NCBI GenBank assembly: GCA_036345935.2
Contig: JADWOT020000004.1
Coordinates: forward strand, 1,371,087-1,435,086
DNA: 64,000 bases
Direction: 5' to 3'
Origin: Taenia hydatigena
Lineage: Eukaryota; Platyhelminthes; Cestoda; Cyclophyllidea; Taeniidae
A model generated the notes under the pieces. That model saw only the letters and a list, made by a program, of their open reading frames with translations. It was not told the origin of the DNA and did not search any database. Shown piece after piece: positions 1-12,480 of the stretch (the stretch's first letter is position 1; every line of letters starts with the position of its first letter). The position numbers and the translations under genes were made by a program.

Positions 1-1296
1 CTGGGTGATGGTACAATTCCCCAATCCAACAGACAATTTAGTGAGAACGGGACAATGACCACGAGACTTTTACGTGGCCTCATTGAGACGCCCCAAGTTT
101 TACAAAAGGGTACGTAAAATGGCATATTCTGGCATTAGTGGATCAACCCCTTAGTTTGATGTTATGCTTCGGTCACCCACGTCCTCACACACTCCTGTAG
201 ATTAAATGTTCTTGAAATAAAAGCACATTCTTATCCGAGACGTATGCTGTTGAGGTATTATTAAATCTTGATAAACACTTGCATCGACCAAGATAGGGGA
301 GCTTCGGATATCACAAAACCTGGATGCAAAATTACTTGTCTACTGAAACGCTTACAAGTAGTAGTTATCATGCCGGTTCCCATTTAGGCGGGTAAATCCA
401 AATCGCCCAGTTGCTTGTTGTCGTGTGGATATATTCTCGGCCAGAAATGGAAATTGAGGTCTTCAAATGTTCTTCAGTCTTAGAATTATGAAAACATTAT
501 TTGGTTTCTACCAATCCATGCAAGTGAGATTGCGGCTCAATGGACTCGTCCAGAGTGCTGATGACGTTTTTCCTTGTTGGAACACTTTGAAACTGAGGAA
601 GGAGGCTGAATGTGGCAATACATGTGACAGCGACTATCTGGGAAAATGGTTTAACAAAACTGATAATTCCAGGATAAAGTTATTAGTTCATTTAGCCAAG
701 AATTAAAGTTTGTGGTGCATAAACAATTGAAGAGGAAGCATCAATGTTAAGATAAGATTCTGGGTCAATACGATTCGCGTTGATAATGAATTATGGGAAC
801 TTTGAGAATGGTGCCATGCATGGAGTTGGATAATTTATATTGTTCAGTCCTTCCCATAGTTTGCCTACTAAACGTTGATAAAATTGCGCCAAATCAATTC
901 CTAAAAGCTACCAACGGGAACATTCGAACCACTGCTGCAACTGATGGAAGTCACTCGGACTCACCTCCTTCAAAGAGACCCCCCCCCCCCCAAGCTCAAA
1001 GCGCAGCTGCTACCCACTATCTCCCACTCGAAGCACCCGTCACCGAAGCTACTCTAGTGCTTTGCTACCAGACCAGGCCTGTCAAAGGTGAAATTTCCTT
1101 CAGAGGACTACCCATGCTTAACCACACCGCCTCTTCTACCCATAGCCCTTTATCTTATTTCCCTTCACAACATCCCACGACGTACAAGGCGCCGTTAACT
1201 AGCAGACCACACTCACCAAGACCATGCTATTTACAATGAGAAAGAGGCAAGAGGTGGGGAGAGGATTAAGGACAGGGAAGAGGGGTAAAGTCAATT
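1..1296. other. Intergenic, 3' side of bystin
   Basis: No gene supported. A 148-codon plus-strand frame (793-1239) begins with ATG, but it runs through a pure C tract near 980, has low-complexity Pro/Ser/Thr composition and resembles no family I know. This stretch probably holds the 3' UTR of bystin next to 1297. I see no clear AATAAA on the minus strand within a few hundred bases of the stop. Confidence 0.5.
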
Positions 1297-3779
1297 TCAA
1301 GCCGATGGTCGTGTGGTAGGGATGAGCCCGATGAGCGCTCGTATTTCGGGAGTGATGGAGGGATGCTCATGTCGGCGACAGAGACGTACCAGTTGCTCCC
1401 GCTCCTCTGGACGGACACCTTCGCGGTAGAACTCCAAAAAGGCCAGGAGACTCTTGAACCAAGTCACTGGCATTCGACCCTCTGATGTGAAATACATCGA
1501 ACAGTTCGCTTTGTCGAATCTGTGCAAAGAGAATACAAGGAAAGCAAGCTGAAGGAGCGGATGAGAATCGAACTGCACACATGTGTGAGTGCTAGATAAA
1601 ATGGCTTGGCGTGGATAAGGCAACTAATGAATGAACAGAACGATTAGGTGTACATATGTTGAAGGAGAGGAAGATATCCAAATGAACAGACGAACGGCAG
1701 AGAGGGAGTAACTCACGAGGTAAAGTAGGCGACGAGACGAGCGACGGCGTCCTCGGGCAGAAAGTACCGTTTGTTGATGATGGATTCAATTACCAATGAA
1801 CGTGGAATTGAGAAGTCCTCCTCGCAGGTAAGGCTCAGGGCTACTGCAGAGAAATGCGCCCGAATGGAAGCCTTCTTGATGAGGTGCGCCAGAATCACCC
1901 CCTCTGTCTTGGTCATCTCCGACTGTAAGAGAAAAGGAAAGGGTAAAATAAAGCTGGCCAATTGATGAGTAAAGCCAAATACCTTTGCACACATGATCAG
2001 GGAGCAAGTAAAAACTTGGGTGCATTTGGGAGGCATAACTGCACACATACAATCGAAAGTTTTTGAGACAACATCATAACGAATACCTTCCCGTACAAAA
2101 AAGAGCTCAGTAATCAACAGGAAACGGATAAGACCAAACGGAGGTCAAAAAACACGAAATGTAAGTTAAATTATCCAGTTGACTAGAATACGATCCCATT
2201 GTAAGGTACACCAGTGTGATGTTCGAGCCTACGATTGATAACGCTTTAATATGAATAGCTGGAACCAGTCTCTACCTTGTTCAAGAGAGGCAAGCGATAA
2301 TTAATGGTAGAACACCTTGAAATGGCCATGAAGGGCAACACGAAGTTATTTGTACTTACAATTAGCATTCGTTCGTAGAATTAAGGAATTACAGGACAAC
2401 CGAGAAAATAACTGGAATTCTTTTTAGCAAAGTCTACATCGATGCTTTAAAAAGGTGAGAAGTACCAAATGAAAAAAACTAGAATTCAGTAAACAAAAGT
2501 GGTGTGCTCCTGAGAGTGATGCTAGAAACAACTTTGGACCTACTGCTAGTGTTTTTTGATGAAACATCCAGCAGCGGTTTATTGCATAACCTAGTTACGC
2601 TTACAAATAGCTTAATGAAAACATCCTTTAAAAGCGTTTTGCGGTATACTTGGGGTAATCGTCCTATCGTAAAGGTTGGATGACCCGATCGGTTCTATCA
2701 GATGAAATATTTAATCCGGTTTTTGAAAAAAACCATAGTGCTCCGTGAGGTAACAGGATTGCATGCAAAATACGAAAGCAAGTGGGATAAGAAAAGACTG
2801 ATAAATGAACTTTCCTTTATCCAGGGGTAGAATACAGCAGCCAAAAACTCCCGAATACGAAATAAGGAGGCGATCAGAGCCTCAAACAACTGCACGCAGA
2901 GGCGTCCATTCTTAGCTATGTCGCTGCGCACTTTCGGTAGCAGATAGTTCTCATAGAAGCTAAAGTCAAACCAAACTGGACAATATAGTCAGCGAAGCAT
3001 TCATCAGCCACTGCGTGTTAGCATCTACGTGTTTAGAAGCAACGTACTGGAATGCCTGGTCTCCCCCTTTTGAAGCGAAAACTTTGACAATCCGAGGATA
3101 AGTATGACTGGTCCACTCCAGTGGGGAGAGCATTTCCAGTAGACTTTCATACCCAGGCAAATGTGGGAGCATTTTAATCGTTTTAGGGAGAGGGCCACTG
3201 CGATAATGCGACAAGACATCCTTTAATAGACGAATATGATTTTTCAACTCATCTGGCAGCTCCTCGAAGTCATCGACTGCTTTAAAGTCATCGAGATCTG
3301 GTAAGCTGCCGCAAAATTCCGACATTTCTTCAGCAACCTGCAAAAGTGAAACTGTAGCCACCACTTATACAATTTACCACGGATCTAGCCTCATTAATGT
3401 TCTGAATAAGTTCATTTGAGTAGGCGCCATCATCATCCGCGTTAGGTTTGAAGAACTTCTCCCACTCTTCGTTATATTCGTCCCCATCGTCATCCTGGAG
3501 AGGCAGGTCCTGGTTGATAACACCCACCTCCTCGTCTGATGATTCATTGTCATCAAGGTTTAACTTCTCAACCTTCTTTCTCCTAGTGAAAATATACACT
3601 AGAAAAAATCACTAACTTCGGGAGGAGGTCATTTTCTTCATTAGATTGCTTTAGAAGCTTATGCAACCTTTTTACCGACCGTTCATCAAGAGCCTTAAGA
3701 TGCACAATAACATCAATCGAAAGCTTACTTCTGTACCATCCAGTTCTTCACGCCTTCTCTTGCTTGTAGCTTTTGGCAT
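1297..3779 (-). CDS. BYSL: Bystin (40S ribosome biogenesis factor)
   Basis: Eight minus-strand exons, given low-high: 3729-3779 (ATG; starts MPKATSKRRR), 3617-3693, 3378-3582 (or 3381), 3048-3337, 2836-2959, 2774-2797, 1717-1922, 1297-1519 (TGA). All junctions are GT-AG and the phases agree, giving about 399 residues against about 437 in human. The N-terminus is basic, then acidic (DDDGDEYNEEWEKFF). Bystin landmarks follow: LSHYRSGPLPKTIKMLPHLP (compare KYRSGKLPKAFKIIPAL), FYENYLLPKVRSDIA, FLIPLAF, EGVILAHLIKKASI, NKRYFLPEDAVARLVAYF, MPVTWFKSLLAFLEFYRE and HPSITPEIRALI near the C-terminus. Known for the family: bystin (yeast Enp1) binds pre-40S particles and is needed for 18S rRNA maturation in nucleolus and cytoplasm. 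Here the conserved block after FLIPLA (human CESGTCTLREA) is replaced by a diverged FSEMTKTEG. The gene shares no evident promoter with its neighbours. Confidence 0.93.
2798..2835 (-). other. 38-nt mini-intron of bystin
   Basis: Minus-strand GTATTC...TTATCAG between exon 5 (2836-2959) and the 24-nt exon 6 (2774-2797). Reading straight through gives no family match. Removing these 38 nt joins FRIREFLAA to SFLIPLAF, which aligns without gaps to the bystin segment FKPGAWFKGILIPLCES. Very short introns are common in tapeworm genes. Confidence 0.75.
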
Positions 3780-4419
3780 GATGAATGTGACAATGCGGGT
3801 TCGACAGTGGTAGACACGTGGGCTAAAAGAACTGCTGGTTGTGTCTGTTGAAAGGTTAAAATCCTGACTACGATATATTACAGCAAGGCAAATTAGTCAT
3901 ACTAAGCTAGTAAATTGAGCAACGAGATGATTTTGAATTGGCATTTTTCGGTATGGCTCTAAGGCATATTACGTAATGCTAATTGCACTAAATGTATAGC
4001 AATGGACAAAATTTGTAATTCATTACTTGATTGCATGTAATACTTTTGCAAGGCAAAATCTATCATAATTATAGGTTTTTATTTATCATGGTTGATTGTT
4101 GAATATAACTGACATTCCTTCTGGGCTTTCTAATTCATCATTGAGGGCTTGTGTATTAACGGCTTGTATATTATTGTTGTCCCACGACCAATCTGCCTGT
4201 TTTCAATGACCTTACGCTTCTGACAATAAAGAGTTGAAGATTACTCTCATTATAGGAAAACTTTTGCTCATTTTAAGAAGCATATGCCTTGTTTCTTGGG
4301 TACCTGCCAGGGTACGCTCGTGTATTATGGTTTTCTCAAATGGACTAAATGGTGACTATGGCCTCTTTGAAACCGCGGGTTAAGAGAAAGCCATGAAGCC
4401 AGATAAAACACAAGGCTTT
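3780..4419. other. Intergenic, upstream of bystin
   Basis: AT-rich spacer 5' of the bystin start codon. It should hold the promoter and 5' UTR, but I see no recognisable core element and no coding frame. Confidence 0.4.
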
Positions 4420-4609
4420 CCTAGTACTTTGCTTGCTTACTGGTTTCCGGTACGGTCACTTAGGTGACCATATCGCCTTGGCCAAGTGGGATGGCCTCCA
4501 GGCCATGCCAGTAGCACTGATTCCTCTCTCTTTGCTGAATCATGCATGTATACATTCTGTCCTAGTTGTATGCCTTCTTTTTCCTTCAAGGAAGTCTCAG
4601 GAAGCCACA
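4420..4609 (+). mobile_element. Degenerate solo TRIM LTR
   Basis: About 190 bp matching the LTRs at 4943 and 5658: TAGTACTTTGCTTGCTTAC at the start, GCCATGCCAGTAGC in the middle, and a pyrimidine-rich TGCCTTCTTTTTCCTTCAAG block before GGAAGCCACA at the end. The terminal TG is lost and no target duplication is visible, so this is an old insertion. Confidence 0.7.
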
Positions 4610-4942
4610 GTGTCCCATGTAGATGCTATTAGTCAGGCTGGATCTTTACCTCTCAATCACATTCTACAAGAATAAAAGCTTTTGTAACATGTTTCTTGCT
4701 ATGCATCTTGGTATTATTTTTGTGTTCTGATATCACCTCCTAATGCTACTGGCGCTAATAATCACCTCGACTGCCGTGGGATACCAATTCTTAGGCATTG
4801 TCATCAATTTTCCAATCTTAAATTCATTGCATTGACTTGTTATTCATTCTTCTGCTTATCAGCTTCTCCTTCTCTAACTGCATTTATGGACTCACACAGC
4901 TCACTGCTCTATGAAATCTAAACCCTTCTGACAGACAACTAA

Positions 4943-5843
4943 TGCAGTACTTTGTTTGTCAGAACTGCCGGTTTCTGTCAAGGTCACAGAGGTGGCCGTA
5001 TTGCCCTAGCTGCGTGGGCTGGTCTCGGGGCCATACCAGCAGCCTTTTTCCCTCTGTCCGGTGAATATATATATTCTACTCTAGCATTCTGCCTTCTTTT
5101 GCCTCCATGAGAGCCTCGGGACGCTACATTGGTGGCAGCGGAAAGCGAACCCGACTCTTTAGGGTTTTTTTTATCCCGATCTCTACCGCTTGCGGCATGT
5201 TGCAGTGGTGCGAAAGAAGTGCATGTGCTACGGATGGGCCACGGACGACGTCCACCTCCGGCATCTACCCCATCTCCGTGTTCTACAAGAAAGCTATCAA
5301 CGACTAAAACGACACTAGCCATGGACCACCTGGAAAGTTTCGTTCCGAAGACTACCCCTAGTATACTTGCTTAAGGAGATTGGCGTGCTAGCGTCCCCCT
5401 ACGGACATGCTGATGGTCGGCAGAACCACTTATTCCAAACCTTGTTCTCAAGCCAAACGAAGCTCCAAGCCCAATGCACTGCCAAGAGGGATTTCTGACG
5501 TTGGTACCAAGCATCGCCTCAATCGCGTCGAATGTCGGCGACTGGCATGGTTAGCTCGTGGTTGCTTCACTCCAGCACGGATTACGTTGTGATGGCTGAC
5601 GCGGGGGATGTACCGAGTGGCGCGTCGGGGACGACGCCCGAAAGAGGAGAGGGGCAATGTAGTACTTTGTTTGTTGGAACTACCGATTCCTGTCAAAGTC
5701 ACAGAGGTGGCCGTACTGCCCTAGCTGCGTGGGCTGGCCTCCGGGCCATGCCAGCAGCCTATTTCCTTCTGTCCGTTGAACATTTATATTCTACCCCACC
5801 ATTCTGCCTTCTTTTGCCTTCGAGGGAGCCTCAACACGCTACA
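4943..5843 (+). mobile_element. TRIM (miniature LTR retroelement), complete
   Basis: 901-bp element. The 5' LTR is 4943-5128 and the 3' LTR 5658-5843, both 186 bp, running TG...CTACA (TGCAGTACTTTG... and TGTAGTACTTTG...). The LTR is followed by a primer-binding-site-like TGGTGGCAGCGGAAAGCG at 5130. A purine tract GAAAGAGGAGAGGGG (5640-5654) lies just before the 3' LTR. The 529-bp interior has no protease, reverse transcriptase or integrase, which defines a terminal-repeat retrotransposon in miniature. Layout and size fit the Ta-TRIM family of taeniid cestodes (knowledge, not verified by alignment). The flanks (actaa / tcaat) do not match, and an inverted truncated copy abuts the right side, so the locus has rearranged. 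Such elements must be mobilised by proteins of a full-length relative. Confidence 0.88.
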
Positions 5844-6097
5844 TCAATCGTTCAGACGTATTGATGTGAAACGCAAGAGAGTCGCGTCCACTTTCCGCTG
5901 CCACCAATGTAGCGTTCTGAGACTTCCCTGAAGGCAAACGATGGCACAAAATCAGAGTAGAATACATATATTCAATAGAGAGAGGGAACGGGACTGCTGG
6001 CATGCCCCGGGGCAAGCCCACACGGCTAAGACAATGTGGCGGCCACCTCTCACTGACCCAGGCCGAACCCGGCAGTCCAAACAAGCAAAGTACTACA
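5844..6097 (-). mobile_element. Truncated inverted TRIM copy
   Basis: On the minus strand 6097-5908 is a 190-bp LTR (TGTAGTACTTTGCTTG ... AACGCTACA). It is followed by the primer-site sequence TTGGTGGCAGCGGAAAG and about 40 bp of diverged interior before it meets the end of the complete element at 5843. The interior and second LTR are missing. Confidence 0.82.
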
Positions 6098-7772
6098 GTA
6101 GCTATTGCCAAACAAACTTCTGTCTATTTTCAAATTCATCTACATTGACCAGACTGTGCGCCACATGGGCAAGAATTGTCCTCGGGTCAAGTCATGCTTC
6201 CTGCGTTTACGATGCATCTCCTTCTCACATTCACAAGACGGAAGGTCAACTAAGTGTGGTAAGACAACATGGACTCTTGATGTTACGCACAGTTCAAAAT
6301 GTAATGTAATGCAGTAATGGAAGCACAGCTTCGGCCTAAGACATGACCTCACTGCTGTGTGGAATCGCTGATCTGGCCAACGACGCCCTGTTCTTCAACT
6401 TGAGCTGGTGTAGCATCCATCAAATACTGTCATTATAGTCCTGTCAAAATTGATAATTTTGGGTGTAAATCTTGCGGAATATTATTTGGCAACAGAACTT
6501 AGCTGACTGGGCGAGAGGATTCAGATGTTTGTATTTGACGGGCAAAATTGGTGTCTCCAATCTGCCAATCATTTGCTTCCAAAGAGGCACAACTGTTTCG
6601 GAACACAAAAGGTGGTTTAAGTAGATACGTATAATAAGGCAAAAGTGAGCTCCGTGTTGTAATGTAATTTATTTGTTTCAAGGTGATCCACTGTGGTGCT
6701 CCAGTTGGCGACGGCATCTGAGGCACTAAAATAGGAAAGGAAGGGAAAACAAGCACCTGCTCGCTGTTGCCTCTATGGCTAGCGATTACTTAACTCCTGT
6801 CGCATGATAATGCCTTTAATCGGCTTTCGGTAGGTAATGAAACGACTTTTGCATCTACTTTAGCACATCCGTTAGCAAAAAGAATCAAATTCGTAGGCTT
6901 TATGCTAACAGTTCTTGCACGTAACCCGAGATCCAAATGCAACAGTCTGTAGGGCGTTCCAGAGGGGACTCATTTGTCGAAAATTTTACTTGTGATGGCA
7001 GCATCCACCTTTCAGTTCGTCTAATTAGACTGATCACGGATAGGTTTTAGGTTCTTCCAATGATGAGAGCAAGGCACCGCAAGCAGAGTAAAAGAGGCTG
7101 ATGACATTCCTAACGAACAAAGTATTACATCAATCACGTCAAAAGTCATCTCCTGACTACAGTACTTTACGTCGCTTCATTCGTTCCAAGTATATTTCCT
7201 GTATAAAGTCACTTAGCTTCAATCTCTGCCATTTTTCCGGTGAATCGTAGTCACTTCATCCATTGCAAAGGTGACATCAATCCCGGTGTGTAAAAAGCCC
7301 AGAGGGCAAAAGCCTTCTTTTGTTGGTCTAGAAACTCGTAGTCTCCTCAAAGTCTTTCCATGTAAACCCCTCAAGGGCTTGAGATTATCTGTACCCTTTT
7401 GGGTTAGGTCTTGTCAGTCCTGAACCGAGGGACTCGATAAAGGTCAATCCACTTCATAACTTGAACAAAACGAAGAATAAGTTATGAGATGAAGTAGCTC
7501 TAAAGTATCTCACTATTGAAGAAAAGAAGGTAGAAGGGACTCGTTTCCTCTTTTGCAGGAAATTAAATTCGAGTGCTGACTTGAACGCCTTCCACAGAGG
7601 CTTCAAATACTACTCAATTTGCCAATCAACCTCCATCACACTGCCAAACTTGCCTTTGGTCTAAACCAAATGTAACAAATGCAAGCCTTGAATTGTGAAA
7701 GTCAGCAGCATTGCGGAATAGCGAAGCCTGCCTCCGGCATTCCTACGAGTTAGTGGACATCTTGAACCTAGC
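6098..7772. other. Spacer between TRIM copies
   Basis: No gene supported. Short plus-strand frames around 6105-6317 contain a RHMGKNCPRVKSC string that faintly recalls a zinc knuckle. There is no complete CCHC and the frame soon breaks, so at most this is a decayed retroelement fragment. The rest (6760-7770) shows nothing recognisable. Confidence 0.35.
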
Positions 7773-8614
7773 TGTACCACATTGTTTGTTCTGACTGTCG
7801 GGTTCGGTTTCGGTCACTTAGGCGGCCAGATTGCTCTAGCTGCGTGGACTGGCCACCAGGCCATGCCAGCAGTCGCTTTCCCTCTGTTTGCTGAAGATAT
7901 ATATATTCTGCCCTAGCATTATGCCTTCTTTTGCCTTCAAGGAAGTCTTGGGACGCAGCATTGACGGTAGCGGAAAGCGAACCCGTTATTTTAGGCTTTC
8001 TATTCCGATCTATACCGTCTGTGACATAATGCATCAGTGTGAAAGAATTGCATGTGCTACGGATGAGAGAATCTCCGACATTCCATAACAGAAGGGCTAA
8101 GAACTAAGCTCGCCTTTGGCATCTACCCTACATAAAAAACACTAGCCATGGACCACCTGGAAACGTTTCATTGCTTGCTTAAGGAAACCGGTGTGCTAAC
8201 GTCCTCCTAAAAACATATTAACGGTCGGCAGAACCTCTTATTCTAACTTCGTTCCCAAGCCGGACGAATCTTTAAGTCCAGTCGAACTGCCAAGAGGGAT
8301 CAGTGACGTGGTGGTCAAGCATCTCTTCAGTTGCGCTCTAATCTTGATGGCTGACACGGTTAGCTCGTGGGTGCTTCTAGCAGCACCTTCTTGGAAGGTC
8401 TACAAAGAGGAGTGTCGAGAACGAGAGAGCAATGTAACATTTTGTTTGTCCTGACTGTCGGTTTCGGGCACTGAGATGTGGCCAGATTGCTCTAGCTGCA
8501 TGGACTGGTCTGCGGGTCATGCCAGCAGCCTCTTTTACTCTGCTTGCTGAATATGCATGTTCTGCTCTAGCATTATGCCTCCTTTTGCCTTCAAGGAAGT
8601 CTCGGAACGCCACA
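7773..8614 (+). mobile_element. TRIM (miniature LTR retroelement), complete with TSD
   Basis: 842-bp element with 5' LTR 7773-7960 and 3' LTR 8433-8614, flanked on both sides by the 5-bp target duplication CTAGC (7768-7772 and 8615-8619). The LTRs share the CTAGCTGC.TGGACTGG and GCCATGCCAGCAG blocks and the TGCCTTCTTTTGCCTTCAAG block with the other copies. The primer-site region (TTGACGGTAGCGGAAAGCG at 7961) is a mutated version of that in the 4943 copy. The interior shares blocks with the 4943 element, including GCATGTGCTACGGATG and ACTAGCCATGGACCACCTGG, and has no retroviral enzyme. LTR1 and LTR2 differ at many sites, so the insertion is not recent. Confidence 0.9.
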
Positions 8615-8619
8615 CTAGC

Positions 8620-10790
8620 ATTTGGCCAATTTCAGACCTCAATCAGATCACTCTTTTTTCCGTTTTAAAGATTGTAAAAACGTACACAAACGGTTAAATA
8701 TTGGCCTATGCTGCTGACGGCAATACACACACTGGTTTTTTCGCTTTCTCCGCACTCCAATGAACAGACGGATCACTTATGTGAACATCCTAAAGCAAAG
8801 TTAAAGCGAATACGATCATCCACAGACCACGAGTGCATCACTCAAAGGAATCAGCATTCATTTTATATAAATGTGCGATAAGTTTTGGAGGCAGTAAAAT
8901 TGTGCAGTAGAGGATAGCGAGCTCAACCGCAATCACCTGCGCAAGGAGGTGCTGAAAGATGGAAGGAGTCGAGATATGAAAGTAAAAAGGAGAAATGTTT
9001 GTGCTGTGAGTTGAACAAAGACAAGATAAAGGCAGAGGAGTTGGAAGGGGAGGGAAAGGAGAATGAAAGAGGAAGAAAGTCACACAGGTGTCGCGTAACT
9101 GCAGCATCACAAGACACGGTGGATAGGAATAGCGTGCTGTTCCAACCTCAACTAGCCTAACCGACAGACTATTCAAGAGCCTTTCTTCGGCTGCATTTTC
9201 ACTAAGTACATTCTCTCACACAAAGACATGAATTCGCTTTGTTCAGAATTGCGGTATTAATGGTGTGATGATGTCGGAAAAATTTATGCCAAAGGCTGCG
9301 CGAATTTGATCTGGGCCAATAATGCGAATTTTAGTCTTGAATTTCCAAACACACATCGTTGCATTGGACCACAATTTCTTGTAATTCCTTCTGAATGCGA
9401 TTTCGCTTCACCTTGGACGAAGAGTTGAAGGCGACTTGCCTCCAGTTGGATGCGATGGAAGTCCGTGTAGTGAAGTGTTGTGGGTCGTGAGAGGAGAAAG
9501 TGGTGCTTCTGTGAGCACCAAAAAGTGATGGAGTTGGACACTTGTTGAATGATAATCAGCTAGAATTACCTTAAAAATAGCAAATCTATTTAAATGCGCC
9601 AAATAACAGGACGTTTAATTGTCAAATGTCAGTAAAACTTGGCATTGCTCGATAAAAACAGGAAGATTTATGAAGCTAGTGATTGACTCAAATTATACAT
9701 TCAGAAATCATCAGTACTAATGTATAGATCATTAAACAGAAGCTTGTAACACCGTGATGTTACGCGAGCCTCCATCCCAATCCAGCAGCCTCAGCTCTCC
9801 TCCACGTCTGATGACTTCTGGAGAGACTCGAGAAGTACCAAAAGCACAAATTTATAGTCTTCATTTTCAAAACCAGCTTAATCGTTGCGGCTCTCAAATT
9901 CCCGACTTCCTATTAGCAGTGGCAATAAAAAACTGTGATTGCTAAACTAAGCTTCACTGTGTTATGGTTTGATGAATAGTGCATCAAGTAAAGATGAGCC
10001 TTAAAGAGAGTCACGTAAAATAGACAATGGCATATGAACACCGACCCTGCTAGGAAATGCGGCAAGCCTGCTCAGCTGCAAACAAATAAACGCAGAATGT
10101 GAAAGGAAAATTGGTATACTGGTGCCCCGTGAAATCGAATTTAACAAGGAAGTACTGAGTGCCAATCGTATCCCGGGTTAAAGGTCATTGACGGTCGAAA
10201 GCACGTATTTTAGAGTTTGATCAAAATATCATTGCATTTATGAGAAAAGTAGGCTTACCTTTCGAATTAGCGGCACTTTTTTGTAATTTATTCAAAGGCC
10301 AACATTACCATAAATATGGATCATTTTTACAAAACACGGACCATCCAAGTAAGATGTATTACTGCATATTACATATTAAATATATTACTACATTTATTAA
10401 GTAGTATTAAAATAAGAAAGAATGGCGTTGGCGATGGAAGCAAGTGCTACGTTCGATGAATTTTGTCAAATGTAGCTGGTTAGTTAGCATTTTACGAAGG
10501 TGCCGCCACCTGCACCCAAGTATTCCAAAGTGAGTTGTAAAATGGATACAAATGGATAAACTTTGTGGATGCACGTCAACGCAATTGTGAAGTCATCCCT
10601 TTTAACTGTATTTTGTTCTACGATTTTCCCTAATTTTCGATTTTTATTTACTTAGTAATCCAATTATTTATGTACTTATCTTTAGCTTTTTCTTTTCTTT
10701 AACATTATTCTTGGTGCGCTCATTTGTGGCTGCGATCCTTAATAGGAGTCAACATCCTACAACATATGTGTTCGGAGTTATGGCGTCCTC
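8620..10790. other. Intergenic, no gene seen
   Basis: Two minus-strand open frames (8838-9176, 9284-9602) lack recognisable motifs, and their purine-rich opposite strand suggests chance openness. The remainder, including the AT-rich 10250-10780 stretch, has no supported feature. Confidence 0.4.
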
Positions 10791-10879
10791 TTGTTGGCCA
10801 TCCTCCATATCTCAGTAGAAATCTGTCGCAGTACATTTATAAGTGGCATTAATGGAGCGATTAAAGTTGATAGGCAATT

Positions 10880-12480
10880 ATGTATTTCGCTTACAGCCAC
10901 TGCTTCAAAATACACGCTTCAGTATTTGGTCGTGCTCAGTCACTTTACAATTGGATCCCATTTGTATCACAGGCGGAAGTGGAACTCGTTAGCCCTACTG
11001 CCTTCTTATTCTGCCAGGTTACCTCAGCATCAGCACTACTTACGTCCTTCTCAGTGAGTTGCATGAGGAGCCGTGAAATAGAGAGGAGGAGCTTGCGGAA
11101 TGCGTTTGAATGCACATCGACTGAGGTGTGGACCAGGAAATGGGCACACAAACAACCTTGGAAAGAAGACTGACACTAATATGTGAAAGCAGGAAAGTTT
11201 ATCCAACGCACCTTATTTGGATCTACATAATCATTCGATGGAGCGCGGTTCTCCTGCGACCGTGTTATCCTGTCTCAACATTGCGAAGTGTAGACATCTC
11301 GAATGCAACATGGAAAAGGAGAAGAAGACACAGACCGAAAGGCGCTTAAAGAACGCCTTCCCAGCATGCGGACCTGCATAGCATGTGTCGTCAATCTCCC
11401 AGTTTACTTACCAATCAGTCATTGTTGCTGTGACAATTCGTTGCACCAGCGAAGTTCATTGAGGTCTTACGTTGATCGTTGCCTTAAATTAAAAGCAACG
11501 AATTCTGCCAGCTACAATGCTTTTGGTCCTGTGAAGTGTACAATGCTACCACGCAATCATTACAGGCGGTTCAAACAGATTTCACAATTTTTAGTCCCGT
11601 AAATTATCAAGATGTCTAGCTCTACTTTCTTCTCTTTGATGTTGAGGCAAGCATTTTACCCCTCCGCATTGCAGATCCACAGTCGCTTTGTGGACGTAAA
11701 AATAGGGCCTCCATGAGTAGATGATCGACCACCCAGTGGATTGTCCTCCACACCCTCAACGACTTTAGCCCAGCAAAAAAGTGGCTGTTGACAACTCAAG
11801 GCAACTATTTTACTCTGCTTACTTTTCTTCCTAGTCAAATTCTCTTCCTCTATTGTCACATTTGATCCACGTACTTTGCAATCACCATCGGAACTGGCAC
11901 ATGGAGGTTTGTTTCATTGTGTTGACACATGTGACTGGTTTATGGCGAAGCACCAATGTGCCTAATGTGACAAGTGAAGGCTGAAAGTCATTACAGACAC
12001 AACCACAAATGGGAAGGAAGCTTTTGAACACGTAAGATGATTGACCAAATTGTAAGTGGATTCGCACACGCATCGAGCACGTTACACAGAGCTGGCCAAT
12101 TCAAAGGCATTCGCGAATCCATAGCTTTGTCATTCTTCATTGAATCCGTCGGCTTCACCTCTAACACTTTCCTTCGTGGACTGCCATCAGCATCAAAGAA
12201 AGCACAAAGTTGAGTGCAGAAAATCCAAAATTTGACTAGAAGCTTGTCAATGCCATTGGATTGGACAGCCTGTTCAGGATGTTAAAAAGAAATACTCCAG
12301 CTATGCTTCCCTACCGGCTATCACTGTGAATGCGCCTTTTCCTACTAAAGCGCATTGCATTCATTAAAACGTGCCTTGTCGCTGCCTCGTAGAGGGTTGA
12401 GTTATCAGGTGCGGTGCCGAAGTGTTGCAATGCAGTCTAGATTGAACATGCAATCGCTTGCTGCCGAGTGCATCTAATGA
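10880..12480. repeat. Copy A of a diverged tandem duplication
   Basis: Blocks of this segment recur in the same order and orientation in 13870-15070. Examples: CACAGGCGGAAGTGG at 10968 against CACAGGCGGAATTAGG at 13947; CCAGGTTACCTCAGCATCAGC against CCAGGTTGCCTCAGCGTCTGC; a TTTGATCCACGTACTTT block near 11861; and a GGTTGAGTTATCAGGTG...GAAGTGTTG block near 12395. Identity is about 70-75% in the best blocks. The minus strand of both copies keeps the frame VSSADAEVTWQN / VSSADAEATWRN. I recognise no product. Confidence 0.6.

Noticed and set aside
793..1239. 148-codon plus-strand frame with ATG
   Set aside because: Low-complexity composition, includes a pure C tract, no motif and no splice or homology support.
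6105..6317. Zinc-knuckle-like RHMGKNCPRVKSC string near TRIM copies
   Set aside because: No complete CCHC pattern, frame broken, no adjacent protease or reverse transcriptase.
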